A DNA stretch of 25,613 nt from the NCBI GenBank assembly GCA_934247225.1, contig CAKQJE010000030.1:1-25613 (forward strand), given 5' to 3'. Below the pieces are notes generated by a model. That model ran no database searches and was not told the DNA's origin. It saw only the letters and a program-made list of their open reading frames with translations. The position numbers were made by a program, and so were the translations under genes. Positions 1-7,065 of the stretch are shown here, one piece after another. Source of the stretch: an uncultured Clostridia bacterium. Lineage in GTDB: Bacteria; Bacillota; Clostridia; Christensenellales; Borkfalkiaceae. How positions within the stretch are numbered: position 1 is the first letter of the stretch; each line of letters starts with the position of its first letter.

Positions 1-39
1 GTCACGATATCTATAAGCCCTCGCTCAATTTGCTTGCTT

Positions 40-69
40 ATCTTACCACTTCACCCCTCCCTTTGTCAA
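40..69 (-). promoter_or_regulatory. Promoter reading off the left edge
   Basis: On the minus strand there is a -35 box TTGACA (64-69), an 18-nt spacer and a -10 box TAAGAT (40-45). It would start a transcript near position 33 that leaves the window to the left. The driven gene is not visible. Confidence 0.5.
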
Positions 70-358
70 CTGTTTTTTATGCTTTTTTCAAAAAAAGTTT
101 AAAATTTTCGTTATTTCTACCTTTTACGATAAAACGGGACGAATAATACTGCGAAATATGTTAAAAGGAGCACGTTCTCATCTGTTTTTCCATTCCGACA
201 TTGCCTCTGCCGATACCATCTTAAAGAGGATTTGCAGCTTATACAAGGTTTTCACGTTACCCCTCATCAGTCGTTTCGCGACAGTTTCCCCCGAATTGCT
301 CTGCTTTTTGAAATTTTCAGTTGAATGAGGAAGCCTTTCGATTACAATTTATTATTAA
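70..358. other. Gene-poor stretch with one start-less open frame
   Basis: No recognised gene lies here. On the minus strand a frame stays open for about 56 codons (348 down to the TGA at 178-180) and ends in a plausible peptide (..VSAEAMSEWKNR), but it has no ATG, GTG or TTG near its upstream end and no ribosome site. It could be chance, a gene remnant or a dispersed repeat. I see no tRNA or known riboswitch in this stretch. Confidence 0.3.
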
Positions 359-386
359 CAAAAAAACGGGCGAATAAATCGCCCGC
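359..386 (-). terminator. Rho-independent terminator after yebC
   Basis: On the minus strand a 7-bp GC-rich stem (CGGGCGA / TCGCCCG, 367-373 with 379-385) is followed by a run of T residues (A on the plus strand, 359-366). It lies about 45 bp beyond the yebC stop and should end that transcript. Between it and the gene a perfect 12-bp tandem repeat (386-397 and 398-409) contains TGATATAAT twice on the plus strand. Confidence 0.85.
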
Positions 387-431
387 GTGATATAATCCGT
401 GATATAATCAATATTTATTATAAAAAGATAA

Positions 432-1172
432 TCAATCTTCATCCTCTTCTTCGGGAAGATCGACGTTGTGATAAACGTCCTGAACGTCGTCCTGATCTTC
501 GAAAGCGTCAAGCATTTTGCGAAAAGTTTCAACCTGCTGATCGTCAAGCGTTACCTTGTCGTTAGGAATCATCATCGTTTCCGCTTCGAGGAATTCGTAG
601 CCTTTATCTTCGAGGTATTTTCTGACCGCGGAGAAATCCGAAGGAGCGGTTCTTATTTCGTAAGAGTCGTCGCAAGTGATAACGTCTTCCGCACCCGCTT
701 CGAGCGCGACTTCCATCATCGTATCTTCGTCGAGTTCGACCGTTCTTTCGATAACGATAACGCCCTTGTTCGCAAACATATACGAAACCGAACCCGTCGT
801 ACCCATATTTCCGCCGTATTTGGAGAAAATATGTCTCACGTCGCCGCCCGTTCTGTTCTTGTTGTCGGTAAGCGTTGCAACGATTACCGCACTTCCGCCT
901 ACGCCGTAACCCTCGTAAGTAAGAGTTTCGTAGTTGACGTTATTAAGTTCGCCGGCAGCCTTCGCGATACTTCTTTTAATATTATCGTTAGGCATATTCG
1001 CGGCTTTCGCCTTTGCGATTACGTCCGCGAGCTTGCTGTTGGTGTACGGATCGGGGTTACCCTTTGCCGCGACGGCGATTTCTCTTCCGATTTTAGTGAA
1101 TATTTTGCCTTTTACAGCGTCCGTTTTGGCTTTTTTATTCTTTATGTTAGCCCATTTGCTATGTCCTGACAT
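432..1172 (-). CDS. yebC: YebC/PmpR (TACO1) family protein
   Basis: Full-length 246-residue member of the YebC/TACO1 family, cytosolic proteins annotated as DNA-binding regulators and, more recently, linked to translation of difficult proline-containing stretches. The N-terminus MSGHSKWANIKNKKAKTDA and the following GREIAVAAK are the family hallmark, and the length matches the usual 240-250 residues. The tail is strongly acidic (ends EEEDED), as in many homologues. The start is supported by AGGAG six bases upstream of the ATG. It lies about 30 bp downstream of the rRNA methyltransferase gene, so the two may be co-transcribed, and a terminator follows at 359-386. The family call is very safe; whether this copy acts in transcription or translation cannot be told from sequence. 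Confidence 0.95.
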   Translation of the reverse strand: MSGHSKWANIKNKKAKTDAVKGKIFTKIGREIAVAAKGNPDPYTNSKLADVIAKAKAANMPNDNIKRSIAKAAGELNNVNYETLTYEGYGVGGSAVIVATLTDNKNRTGGDVRHIFSKYGGNMGTTGSVSYMFANKGVIVIERTVELDEDTMMEVALEAGAEDVITCDDSYEIRTAPSDFSAVRKYLEDKGYEFLEAETMMIPNDKVTLDDQQVETFRKMLDAFEDQDDVQDVYHNVDLPEEEDED

Positions 1173-1201
1173 ATTATTCTCCTGTTTTACTTTTTTATTT
1201 G

Positions 1202-1981
1202 TTACTCCGCAAGCTTTCCGCCCGAACCGAGCGTAAGCTCGTAAAGCATTACGGAAAGCGCGACGCCGACGTTGAGACTTTCCGCATTTTTCGTCATGGG
1301 GATGCTCGCGATTTTATCTGCGACTTTTTTGGTTTTTTCGTTAAGTCCGTTGGCTTCGTTTCCGACGGCGATACAGAATTTCCCCGAAGGCTTATACCCG
1401 AAAATATTTTCTCCGCCCATATCCGCCGCGATAAGTTCTGTATCTTTAAACACTTTTTCGTAATCGTCGTAACCGATGAAATGCAGTCTTACCGAGTAAA
1501 TTCCGCTCATTGACGAACGGACGACTTTCGGAGAGAACGGGTCGCAACAATTAACGAGATATATATCTTTTACCCCGACTGCCGCGGCGGTACGGATAAT
1601 CGTACCCATATTCCCCGGATCGGAAACGCCGTCAAGCAAAATGCTGTTGCCGACGGGCGGCTCGGCGGAATACTCTTCCTTTTTCAGGACGCATGCCAAA
1701 CCTTGCGGGGTTTTGCAGTCGCTTATCCTCGACAAAACGTCCTCGCTGACAAAAATCGTTTCAACCGCCAAATCGAGCTTGTCCGACATAAGTTTCTCTA
1801 TGCCCGATTCCTTATAGGCGGTCTCCGTTCCGACAAGCGTTTTTACCTTCTTTTTCGCAAGCAAAGCCTCGCGAACCATTTTATACCCCTCGACGAGGTA
1901 CAATCCTTTTTCGTCGCGATATTTCTTTTCTTTCAAAGAAGCTAATTCTTTTACGAGTTGGTTGTTTTTGGACGTAATCAT
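1202..1981 (-). CDS. TrmH/SpoU family RNA 2'-O-methyltransferase
   Basis: A 259-residue SPOUT-class methyltransferase, expected to transfer a methyl group from S-adenosylmethionine to a ribose 2'-hydroxyl in rRNA or tRNA. The N-terminal part (about 1-100; starts MITSKNNQLVKELASLKEKK) resembles the substrate-binding domain of the 23S rRNA enzymes of the RlmB/TsnR type. The C-terminal knot domain shows the three SpoU motifs: SDPGNMGTIIRTAAAVG near 120, AVGNEANGLN near 206 and IPMTKNAESLNVGVALS near 225. The ribosome site before the ATG is weak (only GAG), though a TATAAT box lies about 30 bp upstream. In many Clostridia such a gene lies next to rplT, as here. The exact modified nucleotide cannot be assigned. 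Confidence 0.9.
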   Translation of the reverse strand: MITSKNNQLVKELASLKEKKYRDEKGLYLVEGYKMVREALLAKKKVKTLVGTETAYKESGIEKLMSDKLDLAVETIFVSEDVLSRISDCKTPQGLACVLKKEEYSAEPPVGNSILLDGVSDPGNMGTIIRTAAAVGVKDIYLVNCCDPFSPKVVRSSMSGIYSVRLHFIGYDDYEKVFKDTELIAADMGGENIFGYKPSGKFCIAVGNEANGLNEKTKKVADKIASIPMTKNAESLNVGVALSVMLYELTLGSGGKLAE

Positions 1982-2065
1982 TACTCTGTCGGGTGTTATC
2001 GACTTATTATAACGTATTCGCCTGTTCTCGATACAGTCTTAATACGTTTTAAATATGCTTATAAT

Positions 2066-2099
2066 TTAGAAAAGCCGCAACGGATTTATTCGTTACGGC
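2066..2099 (-). terminator. Terminator after rplT
   Basis: On the minus strand a 9-bp stem with one G-U pair (GCCGTAACG with CGTTGCGGC; 2091-2099 and 2074-2082) is followed by TTTTCTAAATT. It begins just beyond the rplT stop codon and should end the infC-rpmI-rplT transcript. Confidence 0.75.
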
Positions 2100-2106
2100 C
2101 TGTCGA

Positions 2107-2463
2107 TTATTTTGCAAGCTTTGCCTTGGCGGTCTCGGTGAGAGCCGTGAAAGCGGCAGCGTCGTTTACGGCGATGTCGGCAAGAACCTTTCTGTTAAGG
2201 TTTACGTCGGCAAGTTTAAGACCGTGCATAAACGTGCTGTAAGACATACCGTTAAGACGGCAAGCAGCGTTTATTCTTGCGATCCAGAGCTTACGGAAGT
2301 CTCTCTTCTTGCGTCTTCTTCCGACGAACGCATAGTTGAGAGATTTCATTACCGCCTGGCGGGCAACTCTGTAAAGTTTGCTCTTAGCTCCAAAGTAGCC
2401 TTTGGAGAGTTTCATTATCTTTCTACGCTTTTTAGCAGCGTTTACGCCTCTTTTAATACGCAT
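2107..2463 (-). CDS. rplT: 50S ribosomal protein L20
   Basis: L20, an early-assembly protein of the large ribosomal subunit that binds 23S rRNA; in Bacillus subtilis it also represses its own operon through the infC leader. The 118-residue product is highly basic and begins MRIKRGVNAAKKRRKIMKLSKGYFGAKSKLYRVA, whose core (the KGYFG motif and YRVARQAVMKSLNYAF) is diagnostic. The length matches the family norm of 115-120. It is the last gene of infC-rpmI-rplT, 18 bp after rpmI, and is followed at once by a terminator at 2066-2099. No anomalies are visible. Confidence 0.98.
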   Translation of the reverse strand: MRIKRGVNAAKKRRKIMKLSKGYFGAKSKLYRVARQAVMKSLNYAFVGRRRKKRDFRKLWIARINAACRLNGMSYSTFMHGLKLADVNLNRKVLADIAVNDAAAFTALTETAKAKLAK

Positions 2464-2481
2464 ATCCCGTTGTCTCCTTTA

Positions 2482-2682
2482 TTACGCTTTATAAGGAATA
2501 AGCCCTTTGATGGTCTTTTCCTGAGTGGACGAAACGTAAGTTCCGGTTCTGAGTCTTCTTTTTCTCTTGGTGGATTTTTTGCTAAGGATGTGGCTCTTGT
2601 TCTGGCTGTATCTCTTAACTTTTCCCGTAGCGGTGAGCTTGAAACGCTTCTTTGCGCCGCTATGCGATTTCATTTTTGGCAT
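2482..2682 (-). CDS. rpmI: 50S ribosomal protein L35
   Basis: L35, a small basic protein of the large ribosomal subunit. The 66-residue product opens with MPKMKSHSGAKKRFKLTATG, the family signature (KTHSGAAKRFK-type), and contains the basic stretch KKSTKRKRRLR in its centre. The length is standard. It sits between infC and rpmI's usual partner rplT, with 29 bp to infC and 18 bp to rplT, so it is co-transcribed and falls under the leader control described upstream of infC. Confidence 0.97.
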   Translation of the reverse strand: MPKMKSHSGAKKRFKLTATGKVKRYSQNKSHILSKKSTKRKRRLRTGTYVSSTQEKTIKGLIPYKA

Positions 2683-2711
2683 GATCTATTCCTCCGTTTT
2701 TATTACTTATT

Positions 2712-3227
2712 TTAATTAGATTTCAAGGGTGCGAGAATCATTAAAATGTTTCTGCCTTCGAGAAGCGGTTTCTTTTCCATAACCGCGACGTCTTTTACAA
2801 GCTCGAAGAACCTGTTCATTACGTCCACGCCCAAAGCCGAATGCGCGTTCTGTCTTCCTCTCATTCTTATTGAAACCTTTACTTTGTTTCCCGCCGTTAA
2901 AAACTTCTGAGTCTGACGAGCTTTTACGTTAAGGTCGCCGACGTCTATCGTCATAGACAACCATACTTCTTTAAGCTCGACTACTTTCTGATTTTTCTTG
3001 GCTTCTTTCTGCTTTTTGAGCATTTCGAACCTGTATTTGCCGTAGTCCATTATCTTGCAGACCGGCACGCCGCTGCCCGCGGCGATTTTTACAAGGTCGA
3101 GATCCTGCTCTTCGGCAAGCCTTAACGCCTCGCGGGAACTCATGATTCCGAGCTGCGCTCCGTCGCTTCCTATCAGACGGACTTCGCTGTCTCTGATGTC
3201 TTCGTTGATCTGAACTTGATCTTTAAT
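2712..3227 (-). CDS. infC: Translation initiation factor IF-3 (ATT start)
   Basis: IF-3 binds the 30S subunit, keeps it apart from 50S and proofreads start codon and initiator tRNA. The frame contains both domains: the N-terminal part with EVRLIGSDGAQLG and CKIMDYGKYRFEMLKKQK, and the C-terminal part with IRMRGRQ and LLEGRNILMILAP. The first in-frame ATG (3141-3143) would remove about 28 conserved N-terminal residues. The frame instead stays open upstream to an ATT codon at 3225-3227, preceded by GAGGT eight bases away, and just before that codon (one Thr-Thr pair further) is a TAA stop. The ATT start gives 171 residues, the normal family length. Rare AUU/AUC-type starts on infC are known from Escherichia coli, where IF-3 represses its own non-canonical start, so the same autocontrol is likely here. 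First gene of the infC-rpmI-rplT operon. Confidence 0.93.
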   Translation of the reverse strand: MKDQVQINEDIRDSEVRLIGSDGAQLGIMSSREALRLAEEQDLDLVKIAAGSGVPVCKIMDYGKYRFEMLKKQKEAKKNQKVVELKEVWLSMTIDVGDLNVKARQTQKFLTAGNKVKVSIRMRGRQNAHSALGVDVMNRFFELVKDVAVMEKKPLLEGRNILMILAPLKSN

Positions 3228-3414
3228 GGTAGTTTACCTCTTTCCCTCATTGATTTGCCCGAAAAAAAAAACGGGCTTGCAAAGCAAACCCGTGACATAA
3301 CATAACCTATCGTCCGCACAACATAACTCACATAATGCGAAACCGATAAAAAGATATGCGCCGCTTCAATTCTTTCAATTCTTCTTGCGGCGAGAAGGGT
3401 AACTTCTGCTTTGC
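3228..3414 (-). promoter_or_regulatory. infC leader, probable L20-type autoregulatory leader
   Basis: About 185 nt of untranslated leader separate the infC promoter from its ATT start. On the minus strand it contains a 6-bp GC stem (GCGGCG at 3387-3392 with CGCCGC at 3359-3364) and ends in a strong terminator hairpin (3262-3293) only about 35 nt before the start codon. A long structured leader with a terminator before infC-rpmI-rplT is the known arrangement of the Bacillota L20 leader, in which free L20 promotes premature termination. The family match is from position and architecture and has not been tested with a covariance model. Confidence 0.65.
3262..3293 (-). terminator. Attenuator terminator in the infC leader
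   Basis: On the minus strand a 10-bp stem with a TTT loop (ACGGGTTTGC / GCAAGCCCGT, 3271-3293) is followed by about ten T residues (3262-3271). It lies inside the infC leader, upstream of the coding start, so it is a conditional terminator and does not mark the end of a gene. Confidence 0.85.
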
Positions 3415-3420
3415 CTGTAA

Positions 3421-3449
3421 ATGATAACACCTTCAAGCGGCTTTGTCAA
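3421..3449 (-). promoter_or_regulatory. Promoter of infC-rpmI-rplT
   Basis: On the minus strand TTGACA (3444-3449), a 17-nt spacer and TATCAT (3421-3426) form a near-consensus vegetative promoter. Transcription would start near 3414. The promoter is embedded in an inverted repeat (3426-3465). Confidence 0.8.
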
Positions 3450-3465
3450 ACGTTTTGAAGGTGTT
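3426..3465. repeat. Inverted repeat spanning the infC promoter
   Basis: An 11-bp perfect inverted repeat (AACACCTTCAA at 3426-3436, TTGAAGGTGTT at 3455-3465) brackets the -35 box and touches the -10 box of the infC promoter. A T-run follows it on the plus strand only. It lies just after the ABC permease stop, so it may weakly end that transcript, act as an operator, or both. Confidence 0.4.
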
Positions 3466-3479
3466 TTTTGAAGATATTT

Positions 3480-4634
3480 TTATTTGTTGAGCATAATTTT
3501 CTCGTTGTTGAACATTTTCGCGAGAATTATCACGCCGACTACGACCACGGCAACGTCCGAAAGAACGGTTAAAAGATAACAAAGCCCGTAGAACTCGCCC
3601 GAGAAAATCATAGCGAGGCTTTGCGCGCAGTTATAAACGGGGATAAGATAAAGCGCGGGATTAGTCGATACTTTTCCGCCGCCGATCATCGAAGTCACCC
3701 CCGCGAGCATAACGATTATCATCGCGGGCATAACGAGCTGAGAAGCTTCTTTAACGCTTTTCGCGAACGTGGAAAGAATAGACATAATCATAGTGAACAT
3801 CATAACCGACACGAGAATTATTCCGAGTATTCCGAAAATCGCTCCCGCTCCGTAAACGGAAATATCGACGGCGAATTCCCCGCCCGTCTGAATAAGCTTC
3901 GGGAGCGAACCCATAAGCCCGACGAACGAAACAAGCGACGAAAACAGCGAGGTTATCGTGAGCGCGATAATTTTTCCGAGCGCGATATACTCTCTTTTTA
4001 CGGGCGTTACGAGAAGCGTTGCGATCGTTCCTCTTTCTTTTTCGCCCGCAATCGATTCGGTCGCCACGCCGATACTTCCCGTCACGAGGAATATAAGAAG
4101 AATAAACGGCACGAACATCGTGATCATCATTTTAGAGATATCCTGTTCGGTTGCGAGATCGGCGTTTTCCACGCCCGCGTTCACCGTGTACCTGTATTCA
4201 ATATTTTCCACGGCGTTCTGCAAATAAATCGCCTGCAAAACGGAATAAAGCTTAGCCGATTCTGTTTTCGCCGAATTGTATTTGATTATAACGTTTTTAT
4301 TTTCGCCCGCGCCGTCAAACCCGTCGCTGAAAGATATGTAAAGATCGGCTTCCTTGTCGGCAAGAAGTTTTTCGGCTTCTTCTTTGCCCGCGGTAACGGT
4401 TTTATACTTGTATCCGACCGCCTGCATATAAGCGTCGAGCGTGGCGGATTCGTTTTCGGTGCAGATCACGTATTCATACTCGTCGGACGGCGTAAACACG
4501 TCTCCGATAAAAGTACCCATAAGAGAATAAAGGACAAAAATCAGAATGCCCGGAAGGATAAGAGACATAAGCATTCTCTTATCGGTAAAAAATCGTTTAA
4601 GTTCTTTTTTAACGATAACGAATATTTCACGCAT
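3480..4634 (-). CDS. ABC-2 type transporter permease (NatB-like)
   Basis: A 384-residue integral membrane subunit of an ABC-2 export system. The layout is typical of the NatB/YhaP type: a first membrane helix after the N-terminal KKELKRFFTDKRML (about 20-42), a large extracytoplasmic domain (about 45-165), then five to six helices between about 170 and 375, with the cytoplasmic EKERGTIATLLVTPVKR coupling motif near 200. That motif is the ABC-2 hallmark for contact with the ATPase. Its start overlaps the end of the ATPase gene (4627-5496) by 8 bp, so the two are translationally coupled and surely form one transporter. The substrate is unknown; sodium export (NatAB), peptide or drug export are all possible. 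No separate promoter is seen. Confidence 0.9.
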   Translation of the reverse strand: MREIFVIVKKELKRFFTDKRMLMSLILPGILIFVLYSLMGTFIGDVFTPSDEYEYVICTENESATLDAYMQAVGYKYKTVTAGKEEAEKLLADKEADLYISFSDGFDGAGENKNVIIKYNSAKTESAKLYSVLQAIYLQNAVENIEYRYTVNAGVENADLATEQDISKMMITMFVPFILLIFLVTGSIGVATESIAGEKERGTIATLLVTPVKREYIALGKIIALTITSLFSSLVSFVGLMGSLPKLIQTGGEFAVDISVYGAGAIFGILGIILVSVMMFTMIMSILSTFAKSVKEASQLVMPAMIIVMLAGVTSMIGGGKVSTNPALYLIPVYNCAQSLAMIFSGEFYGLCYLLTVLSDVAVVVVGVIILAKMFNNEKIMLNK

Positions 4635-5496
4635 TTTCTCCGCCCTCCTTTTCGTAAATTTCGAAAAACACCGTTTCGAGATCTTTTTCGGCGACGATAT
4701 CTTTCAAATCGCCTTCCTTCGCCATTTTTCCGTTGATGATTATCCCGACTCTGTCGCAAAGCTTCTCGACGAGCGAAAAAATATGCGTGGAAATGATTAT
4801 CGTTTTGCCTTCGTTTTTCAAATCGACGAGAAAATCCGTTACCGTTTTCGCGGTGATTACGTCGAGACCGTTGGTCGGCTCGTCGAAAATAATAAAATCG
4901 GGATCGTGAACGATAGAAATTACAAGCGAAACCTTTTGTTTCATTCCCGTTGAAAGGTCGCCGACTTTTACTTCCGCGAACTTATCTATCCCGAATTTTT
5001 TGAAAAGTTCGGCTTTTCTCTTCTCCGAAACCGATTTTTCCACTCCGTGAAGTTCGGAAAAGAAATCGTAAAGATAATTCGGGGTGAAAAAGTCTTCGAG
5101 CTTTAATTCGCTTGTTAAAAAACCTATCTTTCCGCGAACCTTTTCGGGATTTTTTACGATACTTATACCGTCTATCGTCGCGTCGCCGCTATCGGGTTTT
5201 ATAAGCGTGGCGAGCATTCTGAGCGTTGTGGTTTTGCCTGCTCCGTTAGGTCCTAAAAGCCCGTAAATCTCTCCTCGTTTCGCCGAGAAAGAAAGATTGT
5301 CCACGGCGACTTTGACCGAAGCGTTCGTGCGCTCGATTTTCATTTGTTTTTTGCTTAATTTAAAAGTTTTCCTAAGCCCCGAAGCTTTCAGAATAATATC
5401 AGCCGCTTTCGGTTGCGCTGTGCTTTTATCCCGAAATTCGGTTTCACTTCCGAAACCAATTTCGGGTTGCGCGTTGTTTTCAGTAAAATTCTCCAT
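4627..5496 (-). CDS. ABC transporter ATP-binding protein (NatA-like)
   Basis: Cytoplasmic ATPase partner of the ABC-2 permease that follows. Its 289 residues contain Walker A GPNGAGKTT (about 88-96), the Q-loop region, the ABC signature LSTGMKQK, Walker B FIIFDEPTNGLD and the switch His in IISTHIFS, so it should be an active ATPase. GGAG seven bases upstream supports the ATG. The first 40 residues are an unusual hydrophilic extension before the usual ILKASGLRKTF start. It carries a repeated AQP motif, and its DNA contains a long imperfect hairpin (5430-5466) and a direct repeat. Transcription starts at the consensus promoter 5593-5621 and runs into the permease gene. NatA-like by architecture; the substrate cannot be assigned. 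Confidence 0.92.
   Translation of the reverse strand: MENFTENNAQPEIGFGSETEFRDKSTAQPKAADIILKASGLRKTFKLSKKQMKIERTNASVKVAVDNLSFSAKRGEIYGLLGPNGAGKTTTLRMLATLIKPDSGDATIDGISIVKNPEKVRGKIGFLTSELKLEDFFTPNYLYDFFSELHGVEKSVSEKRKAELFKKFGIDKFAEVKVGDLSTGMKQKVSLVISIVHDPDFIIFDEPTNGLDVITAKTVTDFLVDLKNEGKTIIISTHIFSLVEKLCDRVGIIINGKMAKEGDLKDIVAEKDLETVFFEIYEKEGGENA
5430..5466. repeat. Inverted repeat inside the 5' end of the ABC ATPase gene
   Basis: CCCGAAATTCGGTTTC (5430-5445) and GAAACCAATTTCGGG (5452-5466) are complementary except for one base, forming a hairpin of about 15 bp. It is flanked by a direct repeat of GGTTGCGC (5411-5418 and 5465-5472). It lies in the coding region of the unusual N-terminal extension, which suggests a small sequence insertion or local duplication. 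Confidence 0.5.
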
Positions 5497-5557
5497 ACTG
5501 CACTCCGTTTTCCATGTGTTTCTATTATATGATTTTATGATTGCAAATTATATAAAT

Positions 5558-5580
5558 GCGGGCGACCGTCGGTCGCCCGC
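5558..5580 (-). promoter_or_regulatory. Stable hairpin at the 5' end of the ABC transporter mRNA
   Basis: A perfect 10-bp GC-rich inverted repeat (GCGGGCGACC / GGTCGCCCGC, 3-nt loop) begins about six bases downstream of the predicted start site of the ABC transporter promoter. It would cap the mRNA with a stem. It could protect the 5' end or serve as an operator. It is not followed by a good T-run in either direction, so I do not call it a terminator. Confidence 0.5.
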
Positions 5581-5592
5581 AAACGTATACAA

Positions 5593-5621
5593 ATTATACT
5601 ATTATTCTTAAAATATGTCAA
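5593..5621 (-). promoter_or_regulatory. Consensus promoter of the ABC transporter operon
   Basis: On the minus strand TTGACA (5616-5621), a 17-nt spacer and TATAAT (5593-5598) match the vegetative consensus at all twelve positions. The predicted start near 5586 leaves about 90 nt of leader before the ATPase gene. Confidence 0.88.
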
Positions 5622-5761
5622 ACGAAAGCGCTTTATCCGAATGTAAATCATTTGTAAAGATTACATTTTGAACTTTCTTATGAGCCGTTCCCGACCTATC
5701 CGATCACGCGCTATCGGAAACTTCCGGACAAAGCCCGAACGAATACTTTTTAACGTCGTGA

Positions 5762-6907
5762 TTATACCGTTATTTTGTCGGATAAAACAAGGTCGTCCGT
5801 ACTGCTTGCGGCAAGAGTTTCTTCCTTTTCCGTTATCTCCGCGCAGGCGGATTTCACCGAACTTTCCGTTGTTTCGGTTGTTCCCTCTTTTTCCGTCGCT
5901 TTTAACGTTTCGATTGCTCCGTCCGTCGTCGCCGCTTCTTCGGCTTTTACGACGTCATCGGTTTTAGTAACGTTATCGGTTTTCGTTTCTCCGACGGGTT
6001 TACCATCTTTATCGCACTCCGCGCTTTCGGAAAAACCAAGCTTGGGAATCATCCATTTTTTGTTCTGTTTAAGCCCGATATAACCCATAAGCGAAGCCGA
6101 AAAAGCGCCGATCGCGTCGATTATTATATCTTTCATTGTGTCGACAAGCGCGAGATGCCCTTCGAGCGGAACTCCGTTTGCCGTGGAGTGTTTCTGCATA
6201 TTGAAACCCATAAGCCCGTCCATCGTGAACTCGTAAACTTCCCAGATCGCGCCGATCGTAACCGCGAAGCAGAACGCGAAAAGGCTTACGAAAAAGGGCG
6301 AAAGCCGCATAAGCGTATGCTCGTCGCGGTTTAAAATCGTTATGAACATAAACCCGAAAAAGCCGAGCATAAGACTGCTCATAGCGTGAAGAATGGTATC
6401 CCAATGCGGAATTTTATAATAAAAACTCTGCGCTTCGCCTAAAAATATCGAACAATAAAGGAAAATTATGTATGCGATATACAAAAAGAATGGGATTTCG
6501 AACTTGAATTTATGTGCGAGCAGGCTCGGAATGTGTATGACGATAATACCGAGAACGCATTCAGCGATCATAAGCGCGTAATCGGCTTTGGTGTTGAAAC
6601 CCTCGCCTATCGTGTCGAACGAACCGAAAATAATCTTGAAAATAAGATACGCTATCGGACCGATGAAGCTGAGCATCGTGAAAAAATACGCCACGAGCGC
6701 GATTTTCTTCTGCTTGGGCGTTCCCGTCGTCGCGTCTACGCTGCCGATCGTTAAAATATTACCCCTTTTCTCGCCGTTTTTTCCGTTCGCTTTTTTTGCG
6801 GCGCCCGCGTTGTTTTTTATGTTATTCGCACGGGTTGCGCTATCTGCGCGTTTAACGTTGCCCGCGCGATTTAAAGCTTTCTTTTCCCCTGTTTTTTTCT
6901 TTCCCAT
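5762..6907 (-). CDS. DUF2238/YjdF-like membrane protein with charged tails
   Basis: An integral membrane protein of about 381 residues. Residues 1-65 are a basic, Asn/Ala/Lys-rich cytoplasmic tail. Residues 70-270 hold about six membrane helices with the motifs WDTILHAMSSLMLGFFGF, GAIWEVYEFTMDGLMGFNMQ and DTMKDIIIDAIGA, which recall the DUF2238 (YjdF) family. Residues 280-380 are a low-complexity Thr/Glu/Lys/Val tail with TKTD-type repeats. The function of the family is unknown. I place the start at the ATG at 6905-6907 because AGAGGT lies seven bases upstream; a GTG three codons earlier overlaps this ribosome site. It stands alone between the hydrogenase terminator and the ABC operon. The long tails are unusual and may be recent low-complexity expansions. 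Confidence 0.75.
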   Translation of the reverse strand: MGKKKTGEKKALNRAGNVKRADSATRANNIKNNAGAAKKANGKNGEKRGNILTIGSVDATTGTPKQKKIALVAYFFTMLSFIGPIAYLIFKIIFGSFDTIGEGFNTKADYALMIAECVLGIIVIHIPSLLAHKFKFEIPFFLYIAYIIFLYCSIFLGEAQSFYYKIPHWDTILHAMSSLMLGFFGFMFITILNRDEHTLMRLSPFFVSLFAFCFAVTIGAIWEVYEFTMDGLMGFNMQKHSTANGVPLEGHLALVDTMKDIIIDAIGAFSASLMGYIGLKQNKKWMIPKLGFSESAECDKDGKPVGETKTDNVTKTDDVVKAEEAATTDGAIETLKATEKEGTTETTESSVKSACAEITEKEETLAASSTDDLVLSDKITV

Positions 6908-6975
6908 TTGCGCCACCTCTGTTCGGCAGATATTGTACTACACATCTTTGATAATCGCGTTTAAATATAACCCCG

Positions 6976-7009
6976 AAAAATGAAAATTCCACGGAATTTT
7001 CCGTGGAAT
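6976..7009 (-). terminator. Terminator of the redox operon
   Basis: On the minus strand an 11-bp perfect stem (ATTCCACGGAA / TTCCGTGGAAT, 6986-7009, 2-nt loop) is followed by the T-rich TTTCATTTTTC. It lies 56 bp after the hydrogenase stop and marks the end of the long redox transcript. Confidence 0.8.
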
Positions 7010-7065
7010 AATTTCATTTCGACATCGGTCGACGTTTTGTTGTTTTATATCCGAAAATTACGCGC

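Noticed and set aside
3621..4736. Plus-strand open frame of 371 codons opposite the ABC permease
   Set aside because: Arg/His/Asn-rich translation typical of an antisense shadow; the minus strand encodes a convincing permease with membrane helices.
5558..5580. Terminator of the DUF2238-like gene
   Set aside because: The stem is strong but lies about 180 bp after that gene, has no proper T-run, and sits just downstream of a perfect promoter, so it belongs to the leader of the ABC operon.
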